Shown here: positions 38,102-45,049 of the stretch, piece by piece
Position numbering within the stretch: position 1 is the first letter of the stretch
Layout of the letters: each line of letters opens with the position of its first letter
NCBI RefSeq assembly: GCF_002836595.1
Contig: NZ_PJBB01000003.1
Coordinates: 4,376,501-4,440,500, forward strand
Reading direction: 5' to 3'
Length of the DNA stretch: 64,000 bases
Source: Tenacibaculum sp. Bg11-29
GTDB lineage: Bacteria; Bacteroidota; Bacteroidia; Flavobacteriales; Flavobacteriaceae
Made by a program: the position numbers and the translations under genes
The notes under the pieces: model-generated
Told to the model about the DNA's origin: nothing
The model's database searches: none
The model's input: the letters and a program-made list of their open reading frames with translations, nothing else

Positions 38102-38317
38102 TTAATCTCTAATTTTTCGCAAAATTTCTTCTAAACCATTTAATTGCATTTCGTATACCAGCCCCATCATTTTACCTAATTTTCCTTCAGGGAACCCTTT
38201 ATTTTTATACCACACTAAATAATATTCAGGAATATCAACTAAGTAAACTCCTTTATATTTACCAAAGGGCATTCTCATTCTTGCAGTATCAATTAAAAAC
38301 TGTTTATCTGGCAACAT
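38102..38317 (-). CDS. DUF3820 family protein
   Basis: 71 aa. The family signature MPFGKYKGVYLVDIPEYYLV is present, followed by a short helix. Such proteins are often predicted nucleic-acid binding, but the function is unknown. It is transcribed on the same strand as the oxidoreductase gene upstream, separated by a terminator. Confidence 0.85.
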   Translation of the reverse strand: MLPDKQFLIDTARMRMPFGKYKGVYLVDIPEYYLVWYKNKGFPEGKLGKMMGLVYEMQLNGLEEILRKIRD

Positions 38318-38330
38318 ATTTTTGGTTATA

Positions 38331-38357
38331 AAAAACCCCGCTAAATGCGGGGTTTTA
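38331..38357 (-). terminator. Terminator of the oxidoreductase gene
   Basis: AAAACCCCGC / GCGGGGTTTT stem with a 5-base loop, directly past the stop at 38361. Confidence 0.85.
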
Positions 38358-38360
38358 TTT

Positions 38361-39569
38361 TTATTCTTTTCCGTCTACGTAATCTTGCAAATATAAATAT
38401 CGTTTGGTTAATTTCCCTTTATTTGTTGTCATTTTAGATCTCTCTAAAATTCCATCTTTATCATTGTTATAAAAAGAAGGAATTACATGTTCTAAAAACA
38501 TTTCTCCAAAGCCTTCACTAGCATCTTTTGGTAGCTCGCAAGGTAAATTATCAACAGCCATTACCGTAATTGCTTTTTCATCTCTAAAATCTACCTCATC
38601 TCCTGTTTTTGGGTTATATCCGTATATAGGATCTGCAATTGTAGAAGAACGAATTGTAGAAGGAATAGGTCCGTTAACATCACAAGAAATATCTGCAATG
38701 TATTTTATTCTAAAACCGTCTTGTTTTGCATTCTCTTTTGTGAAAAAATACGGTGCTCCGTCTCCATAAAAATGACCCGCTATAAAAAAGTCTGTTACTT
38801 TAGCATACGGCATAAAGTTACTTTCATATCCACTAGGGTCTTTATAAAAAGCGAATCTTTCTCCTACTTTACCATCTGTACGTTTATTGTATTCCATAAC
38901 ATCTGCCATGCAATACACTGGCTCAGAAAAATCAGCTGTTAAATACAGTGCGTCACTAACTTCTTTAATTTTTAAATGGTCTAAAATTTCTTTTGCTCCT
39001 TTAGCAACTTTACCTGTACCTGTAAGTAATATTTTAATATTTGGTAAGGTAATTTTATTAAGTGCTGCTTTTACAGCATCTAAATCGCTAAGTGTTTCTA
39101 CTTTTGGTAAATCAAATAATTCTTCTCGTAAACCTAAAGCTCTAAAACCATTGTATGCTCCTACCAAACCAGCGTAACGACCAAAACCTATTAATCGTGC
39201 ACCATTTTGTTTTATAATGGTTTCGTGATCATACATTTCAATATTTTTTTCTAACATCGCTTTTAACAGCTTACGATTGTATGGCTGCTTTTTTATGGTA
39301 TGTGAAAAGAAAAAATATTTTTTCCCAGATATTAAAGCTTCTAACGGAACTTCTTTTACGCCCAACAACACGTCGCAATCAGAAACATCGTTTACAACCT
39401 CTATTCCTACATTTTTATATGCTTCATCTTTAAAAACACGAATATCTGAACTTTCTACAACTATTTCTGCAGTTGGGAATTGTTGTTTAAACTCTTGAAG
39501 TTTTTCTGGTGAAAAAACCACTCTTCTATCTGGCGGATTCTTGCGTTCTTTGATGATACCGAATTTCAT
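38361..39569 (-). CDS. NAD(P)-dependent oxidoreductase, Lys1/alanine dehydrogenase-like
   Basis: 402 aa. The N-terminal half is an AlaDH/PNT-type domain (FGIIKERKNPPDRRVVFSP, then SHTIKKQPYNRKLL), the second a Rossmann domain with ILLTGTGKVAKGAKEIL binding NAD(P). It resembles saccharopine dehydrogenase (Lys1) and alanine dehydrogenase; the exact substrate cannot be fixed from sequence alone. The start at 39569 (MKFGI) fits the family; an in-frame ATG at 39596 adds nine residues of low likelihood. Confidence 0.82.
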   Translation of the reverse strand: MKFGIIKERKNPPDRRVVFSPEKLQEFKQQFPTAEIVVESSDIRVFKDEAYKNVGIEVVNDVSDCDVLLGVKEVPLEALISGKKYFFFSHTIKKQPYNRKLLKAMLEKNIEMYDHETIIKQNGARLIGFGRYAGLVGAYNGFRALGLREELFDLPKVETLSDLDAVKAALNKITLPNIKILLTGTGKVAKGAKEILDHLKIKEVSDALYLTADFSEPVYCMADVMEYNKRTDGKVGERFAFYKDPSGYESNFMPYAKVTDFFIAGHFYGDGAPYFFTKENAKQDGFRIKYIADISCDVNGPIPSTIRSSTIADPIYGYNPKTGDEVDFRDEKAITVMAVDNLPCELPKDASEGFGEMFLEHVIPSFYNNDKDGILERSKMTTNKGKLTKRYLYLQDYVDGKE

Positions 39570-39655
39570 TCTTCTTTTTTGTATAAAATTAAACAAATTA
39601 ACTACAATTGTTGTAAATTAATACAACGTAGGCGAAAATACTTGATTTAAAAGTA

Positions 39656-39683
39656 TTGTACAAATAGTATTTTCATATATTTG
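39656..39683 (+). promoter_or_regulatory. Promoter of the tmRNA gene
   Basis: TTG (39656-39658), 17-base spacer, TATATTTG (39676-39683): both Bacteroidota sigma-A elements at good spacing. Transcription would start near 39690, giving a leader of about 75 bases that is processed off. Confidence 0.6.
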
Positions 39684-39765
39684 CTCCCCACAATTTTTAG
39701 GTTTTAAACAAATGTATTGTAACTATTGTTTTGAAACTTTACGATTTGTGTTCTTTAACATATTT

Positions 39766-40157
39766 GGGGACGACTGGTTTTGACAGCGAGATCAGCGATA
39801 ATGTAAGCATACCGAGGAGTGAAGAGACAACTCGTTAAACTTTTTTTCAACTTTTTAAACGGCGAGAATAACTACGCTTTAGCTGCTTAATCCGAATCAC
39901 AGTAGGATTAGCCTAGGCACACAAGGTGTGCAAGCTTTATGTCCACGGATAGCCTTGATTTACGGCGCTTCACTTTTGGATATCGTAAAAGTAAATATAG
40001 AAAACTTGAAACTTCGGCAAGTTTTTGAAACTAAAGAAGATAAGCTATTAACAGAATGTTCTTAATCAGTTACTAGTCGAAAATTAAGAAAGAAATAAGT
40101 ATGTAGAAAGCATTTGAACTGCTTGTTTGGACCCGGGTTCGATTCCCGGCGTCTCCA
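39766..40157 (+). ncRNA. ssrA: Transfer-messenger RNA (tmRNA)
   Basis: Rescues stalled ribosomes with SmpB. The 5' end GGGGACG pairs with CGTCTCC at the 3' end to form the alanine acceptor stem. The T arm GGGTTCGATTCCC (about 40134-40146) and the D-like start ACTGGTTTTGACAGC are present. The tag reading frame runs from GGC at 39861 to TAA at 39888-39890 and encodes GENNYALAA, close to tags of other Bacteroidota. The CCA end is not encoded (CAA follows the discriminator A), so CCA is added after transcription. Confidence 0.95.
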
Positions 40158-40162
40158 CAAAG

Positions 40163-40197
40163 AACCCCTGTAAACTTTATGTTTACAGGGGTTTTAA
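40163..40197 (+). terminator. Terminator of the tmRNA gene
   Basis: AACCCCTGTAAAC / GTTTACAGGGGTT stem (13 bp) with a TTTAT loop and T-rich tail, five bases past the tmRNA. Confidence 0.9.
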
Positions 40198-40356
40198 TTT
40201 TAAGTTTTCAATTAAAAATAATTTAATTGTTTTAAACACAATTATAAAACAGTGCATTTTTATAGTTAAAACTCCCCTATTACTTAATCTTCAAAAGAGT
40301 GACTAAATTCAATCGTAAAATATTTTTTTTACACCAAAAAATCAGCTACAAATACA

Positions 40357-40379
40357 TACATTTGTTGCTCACAAATGTA
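40357..40379 (+). promoter_or_regulatory. Inverted-repeat operator over the -7 box of the S24 repressor
   Basis: Perfect 9-bp arms TACATTTGT (40357-40365) and ACAAATGTA (40371-40379) with a TGCTC spacer. The left arm contains TACATTTG, a full TAnnTTTG -7 box, and the ATG follows five bases after the right arm. This is the expected place for a dimeric repressor that switches off its own gene. Confidence 0.7.
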
Positions 40380-40384
40380 GCGAC

Positions 40385-41158
40385 ATGGAAAATTTATCAA
40401 AAAACATCAAACATTTAAGAACTTTAAAAAAGCTAACTCAAGAGGCTTTAGCTGAAGAACTATCAGTAACGCGATCTAGAATAAGTTCTTATGAAGAAAA
40501 TAGATCTTCACCAACGATTGAGTTTTTAATAGATTTTTCTAAATATTTTAAACTTCCTATTGATATTATTGTTAAAAATGATTTAACCAAAGCCAAAGAT
40601 GTTTCTTTTATTGAAGTTGGTAACAAGCGAGTATTATTCCCAATAGCAATTGATGATAATAATGAAAATTTAATAGAAGTTGTACCTGCTAAAGCTTCTG
40701 CTGGTTATTTGCTAGGTTATGATGACCCTGAATATATAGAGCAACTAGAAAAAATAAAATTGCCTTTTTTACCTACTGGCAAACACCGAGCTTTTCCTAT
40801 AAAAGGAGATTCTATGCTACCAATGAAGGATGGTTCTTATTTAGTAGCTGAGTTTATTGAGAACATAAAAGAAGCGAAAAGTGGTTATTCTTATATTGTA
40901 GTAACTAAAGATGATGGAATGACTTATAAAAGGTTAGAAAATTTAGTTGATGAAAAACAGTCTTTTTTATTAAAACCAGACAACACAAGTTATCAACCTT
41001 ATGAAGTTCCCGTTTCTGAAATATTAGAATTATGGAAGTTTACATGTAGTATTAATACACAAGAGTATGAAGAGCATGAATTAAAATTAAGCAGCATTAT
41101 AAATATGTTTAATGAGTTGGGGGTAGAATTAGAAGCGCTTAAAAAATCGATAGGGTAA
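40385..41158 (+). CDS. XRE-type repressor with S24 (LexA/CI) peptidase domain
   Basis: 257 aa. N-terminal helix-turn-helix (TLKKLTQEALAEELSVTRSRISSYE), then an S24 domain: cleavage site Ala106-Gly107 in KASAGYL, catalytic Ser143 in GDSMLP, Lys182 in MTYKRL. A C-terminal helix may help dimerise. All residues for RecA-driven self-cleavage are kept, so it may act as a damage-responsive repressor. It sits directly after ssrA and just before the accessory T6SS effector region; its operator overlaps its own promoter. Confidence 0.9.
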   Translation: MENLSKNIKHLRTLKKLTQEALAEELSVTRSRISSYEENRSSPTIEFLIDFSKYFKLPIDIIVKNDLTKAKDVSFIEVGNKRVLFPIAIDDNNENLIEVVPAKASAGYLLGYDDPEYIEQLEKIKLPFLPTGKHRAFPIKGDSMLPMKDGSYLVAEFIENIKEAKSGYSYIVVTKDDGMTYKRLENLVDEKQSFLLKPDNTSYQPYEVPVSEILELWKFTCSINTQEYEEHELKLSSIINMFNELGVELEALKKSIG

Positions 41159-41164
41159 TTTATA

Positions 41165-41386
41165 TTACTTTTTTAATTTATCATTTAAAAAAATTGTTTC
41201 CACTGAATTTTCTTTGAATTCGACTATATGTAATAATTCATCTTTTTTATTAGAATATTTCCATATTCCCCTACTATAACCATTTATAAAACCTCCTTCT
41301 TTTTCTAAATTCCTACTTTTATAATAAGATTTCCATTTCTCTGATTTTTTACTATCTAAATAATTACCTTTTTTAGCATAATAAAA
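41165..41386 (-). pseudogene. 3' remnant of a MORN-like protein gene
   Basis: A minus-strand frame of 74 codons without a start codon, blocked upstream by TAA at 41387-41389. It translates to a Tyr/Gly/Lys-rich text with KWKSYYKSRNLEKEGGF and GIWKYSNKKDELLHIVEF, which looks like the end of a MORN/toxin-antitoxin-repeat type protein. The 405-base gap between the repressor and the WG-repeat gene holds this fragment and otherwise nothing gene-like. Confidence 0.55.
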
Positions 41387-41563
41387 TTATGCTAGTATAA
41401 GAAACTTTGGGCAGTTAATAAAGTATTTTTGTTTTTTCTCTTAAATACTTAATTTCATATTTAACGGATTTTGTAAATAAACACAGAACTTTTGATATTG
41501 ACAAAAAGCTCTATGTTTTTTACATCTTTGCTAGTAATCATTTTATTATATAAAATTCAAATA

Positions 41564-43648
41564 TTATTCAATTAATTGTAATAAGTAATTGTAGGTTTTA
41601 GAACCTATAGTATAGGTACGTTTTCCTTCATGATACTTATAATTAATTGTTGCATCTGTCCAAGGTATTATAACTTCATTTTTTTCGTTTATAATAGCAC
41701 ATTTATTATCTTCTGTTCTACAAACTTGAGCAAAACCATGACTAAAATTGTCAGAACCATCCTTTTTATAAATTTCAGGAATTATTATCTTTCCCTCCTT
41801 GCTAATATAGCCTGCTTTACTATTACAGGTAATCAGATGTAGGTCTTCTAAATCATTTTTCCAAATTTTGTATTTTATTGGTAAAATAATTTTATTATTT
41901 ATATCTACAATACCTTGATACCCATTTTTCGTTACAATATACAAGTTGTTATAAAATCGTTCTAATTTATTGTAAATTAATGGAATCGAAAGTTTTCCAT
42001 TAAGTCCCATTAGTCCAAATAAATTATTTTTTTTCATTTCTAAATCTGAAAATTGCTTATTATATATATCATATATAAAAGGTACTTTTGTTTCACCGTT
42101 TTTATCTACAAAACCTATTTTATTATTTTTAATAGCAGATACTATAGGAGCGTATTTAAACCAAGATGTTCTAATATTAGTTAAACCTTTTGTACCTATC
42201 TCTTCTCCTTTGTTGTTAATAAAGGTGTATGTTTTATCTTTTTTTTGCGCAATAATATAAAACTCTTCATTATATTTTTCTACTACTATGTCTAAATATT
42301 TAAAACCAGAAACATTCTCTTTATTGCTATTAAAAATAGCATAAAAATAATTATCTTCTTCTTCAAGTTCTGCTTTTACCAAATTTTCTGAAAGTGCTTC
42401 AACATGAACTACTTTTTTAAAGATTTGTTTTTCTACATTTAAATAATAATATTGTTCAGCCTCATCATTATTATCTTTAGCTAAATAAAAAGTATTTCTT
42501 TTATTAAAGCTATCATATTTTAAATACTCAAAATTTGTATCAGGAATTGTAAAAAGTAATTCGTTTTTAGTATTCATCACTAAGGTTTCTACTTTTAGTT
42601 CATTCAAATAAAAGGTTGAAGGATATTTATTCCTAGCAATAAAATCGAAATCTAAACTTTCTCTTTCTTTTTCTATATAAAATTTTATTTTATCAATATT
42701 ACCATGAAAACTATATTGTGAACCATTATGTTTACGATTTAGTAATATAATTTTGTATTTTATTTTTTTTATTTCTTCTTTTATTTTTTGATGATTATCT
42801 ATATTTTTAATATTTTGATAGGCCTTTTCTAATATTTTTAGAAGCTCTTTATTATATTTTCTAATTGTATTTGGAGAATAATTTCTACTCTTTTTTTTCT
42901 TTAATTTTCTGCCATTAGAGTTATAAGCTTCCAATTTAAAAAAATTTACATTCTTATTGTTTTCAAAATGAATATAGTTGTTGCTAATATTCCTTATTAT
43001 TATACCTTCTTTATTTTTAAGTATTTCTTTTTTAGAAAATACAATTGTATCGTATGATTTAGTGTAGTTAATATTAGCAGTAATTAATAGACTATCTATA
43101 TATTTTGCTTTACCAAAATTTATATTAAAATAACCAAAATTAAAAAATGCTTCTTTATTAAAGGTTGTATCAATTTTTTGTGTATTCAAATATTTTTTCT
43201 TTAAAGTATATATGTCTTTAAATACTTCTTTATCTTCATGAGAGTGTGTGTAGAATCTGTTTTTAGTATCAAATCTAAGATAGATACTATCATTTTTAAA
43301 ATTCTGAATTAAAAAAGTGCTTTTTTTAAGAGCTTCTACTTGTTTTTTTATACCTTTTAGGTATAATTGAAAAGGAAGACTATATTCTTCCTTTACAAGG
43401 CTATCCTTATCAAAGATATATTCTTTTTCATTTGAAATTCCATCCTCAACAGCAGTTATACTTTCTTCAAAATTAGCTTTTATTTCTTTTATTGTAAAAT
43501 TCTTATAATATTTAAGAACGTTATTTAATTCTATTTTTTCTTTTTCAGTGAGTTTTATTTTTTCAATATCAAAAGTTTCTTCTTTGGTTTCTTGACTACA
43601 ACTAATATTGAAAATTAATATTATTAATAGGGTAATTATTTGCTTCAT
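41564..43648 (-). CDS. WG-repeat lipoprotein
   Basis: 694 aa. Lipobox IFNISC marks a lipoprotein; the start at 43648 gives a clean signal peptide. The N-terminal half is Lys/Glu-rich and unrecognised. The C-terminal third holds several WG-like repeats (GFVDKNGETKVPFIYD, GLMGLNGKLSIPLIYN, GYISKEGKIIIPEIY). WG-repeat proteins often stand beside toxins or effectors, and this gene is the last of the T6SS effector region, so an immunity or accessory role is possible but unproven. Very AT-rich. Confidence 0.8.
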   Translation of the reverse strand: MKQIITLLIILIFNISCSQETKEETFDIEKIKLTEKEKIELNNVLKYYKNFTIKEIKANFEESITAVEDGISNEKEYIFDKDSLVKEEYSLPFQLYLKGIKKQVEALKKSTFLIQNFKNDSIYLRFDTKNRFYTHSHEDKEVFKDIYTLKKKYLNTQKIDTTFNKEAFFNFGYFNINFGKAKYIDSLLITANINYTKSYDTIVFSKKEILKNKEGIIIRNISNNYIHFENNKNVNFFKLEAYNSNGRKLKKKKSRNYSPNTIRKYNKELLKILEKAYQNIKNIDNHQKIKEEIKKIKYKIILLNRKHNGSQYSFHGNIDKIKFYIEKERESLDFDFIARNKYPSTFYLNELKVETLVMNTKNELLFTIPDTNFEYLKYDSFNKRNTFYLAKDNNDEAEQYYYLNVEKQIFKKVVHVEALSENLVKAELEEEDNYFYAIFNSNKENVSGFKYLDIVVEKYNEEFYIIAQKKDKTYTFINNKGEEIGTKGLTNIRTSWFKYAPIVSAIKNNKIGFVDKNGETKVPFIYDIYNKQFSDLEMKKNNLFGLMGLNGKLSIPLIYNKLERFYNNLYIVTKNGYQGIVDINNKIILPIKYKIWKNDLEDLHLITCNSKAGYISKEGKIIIPEIYKKDGSDNFSHGFAQVCRTEDNKCAIINEKNEVIIPWTDATINYKYHEGKRTYTIGSKTYNYLLQLIE

Positions 43649-43698
43649 TTTACCTAAATTATTTAATTGTGGATTACTGAGTTTAACTATTACCAACA

Positions 43699-44024
43699 TA
43701 ACTCATAACTACCGTATTTCTCAGTAGTCTCTAAAATAACAATTTTACTATTAGTATATAACTATAAAAGAATTGACTTTAAGTGATAAAAAACTACACC
43801 TATCTTTTAAGTACTCAATTTTAAGATACACTCGTTAATAGGAAATGATACTCCATCATTTTATTTTGTAGAATATTTTTAAAAAGGATACCTTTTACAT
43901 ATACCTCCACAACTTCTTACTCAGAACGATAAAAAAGCATGTAATACTTAATCGATTCATTAAGATTATAACATTTAATTTCCTTGGATGTTGTAATCGT
44001 TCCTTTTTTGCAACCATGCAAAAC
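43699..44024 (-). pseudogene. Decayed, internally deleted copy of the 328-aa lipoprotein gene
   Basis: This 414-base gap is not plain spacer. Bases 43699-43770 align with 44184-44255 and bases 43797-44024 align with about 44733-44985 of the intact neighbour, in the same order and strand, with many substitutions. Roughly 480 bases between the two blocks are missing. The text shows shared runs such as ACTACCGTATTT and ACTCGTTAATAGG. It is a dead duplicate of the gene encoded at 44063-45049. Confidence 0.75.
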
Positions 44025-44062
44025 CAGACAATAATATGCCTAATCAAAGTAAACAACTATTT

Positions 44063-45049
44063 TTAACGTATTGGCACTAATTTATCGGAACCTTTTGGTT
44101 TGTGCAGAAAAATCTTAAAAGAAGATGTTTTATCATACTCTTTACCTGTTTTAGAACTTATATAGATATAATCAAACCGTAACGCATAACTACCGTATTT
44201 TTCAATGCTCTCTAGAGTTACAATTTTACTATTCGCATATAATTGCAGTTTGTAGTTCTCTAAAGGTAAGAATTTTACTGTTGGATCGTCTAAAATGAAG
44301 TTATAGCCGCCAGTAAACTTTTTAAATAATTTATCATCATAATATTCAGACTCCGCTTTTTGAAATTCAGATTGGTAAAATAACTGAAATAAAGCTTCAC
44401 GGTCTTTGCGTTTAGCTATATCAATTACATTTTTATGAAAATTAACCACTTCTTTTTCAAGTACGTCAACATCCATTTCACTAAGGTCTTGGCTCTCTCT
44501 CCAACCTGTAAAATCGTAGGGCACAGTAGCCTCAAAAGTAAAACTATCTCGGTATTCTAATTGCCCTGTGGCTATAAATTGTTTTACTCCATTGTTATCA
44601 ATTATTGGGGTAGTATATTCTTTTATAACTTTATTATTCTTATAATCTTCACTTTTGGCTACTTTTTTTATTTTTATAATGCCACCAAAACCCATTCTAA
44701 AAGGTTTGCCTTTAAGCGATTTAAAAACCACGTCTACCTTTTGAGTGCCCGATTTTAAGATATACTCGTTAATAGGGAATGAAACTGCAGAATTTTTATG
44801 TTCAGAATATTTTTTAAAGGGTATATCATTAATATATACTTCCATAATTTCTTGTTCAGAACGCTGAAAGTATAAATAGTGCTTTACAGACTTGGCTAGA
44901 TTATAACGTTTAATTTCGTTAGGGATATTATTAAATTTTTTCTCGTTAGGTCCCATAATAGTTTCTTTTTTGCAATTAATTATTAGTAGTAATGTTAGGC
45001 TTAGTAAAACTAACCTTAGGTACTTGGGGGCTTGTAAAAGTTTTATCAT
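44063..45049 (-). CDS. 328-aa lipoprotein, candidate T6SS immunity protein
   Basis: Signal peptide with h-region LRLVLLSLTLLL and lipobox LIINC (Cys26), so periplasmic or outer-membrane facing. The rest is a beta-rich region (residues about 40-180) and a helical/beta C-terminal part (from DLSEMDVDVLEKEVVNF). I do not recognise the family. The first 74 bases overlap the end of the 978-aa gene; the overlap is needed to keep the signal peptide, so it is real. Position after a candidate effector and the dead copy downstream fit an immunity gene. Confidence 0.7.
   Translation of the reverse strand: MIKLLQAPKYLRLVLLSLTLLLIINCKKETIMGPNEKKFNNIPNEIKRYNLAKSVKHYLYFQRSEQEIMEVYINDIPFKKYSEHKNSAVSFPINEYILKSGTQKVDVVFKSLKGKPFRMGFGGIIKIKKVAKSEDYKNNKVIKEYTTPIIDNNGVKQFIATGQLEYRDSFTFEATVPYDFTGWRESQDLSEMDVDVLEKEVVNFHKNVIDIAKRKDREALFQLFYQSEFQKAESEYYDDKLFKKFTGGYNFILDDPTVKFLPLENYKLQLYANSKIVTLESIEKYGSYALRFDYIYISSKTGKEYDKTSSFKIFLHKPKGSDKLVPIR

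Noticed and set aside
39570..39596. Longer start for the Lys1/AlaDH-like gene
   Set aside because: Nine extra residues (MFNFIQKRR) are not typical of the family, which begins at MKFGI.
40130..40160. Direct repeat of the tmRNA 3' end as an island attachment site
   Set aside because: I could not find a second copy of this stretch in the window; it may lie beyond 64 kb, so no attachment site is called.
44976..45049. The 74-base overlap of the lipoprotein and the 978-aa gene as a wrong start call
   Set aside because: A later start would remove the signal peptide and lipobox (LIINC), so the overlap is kept as real.
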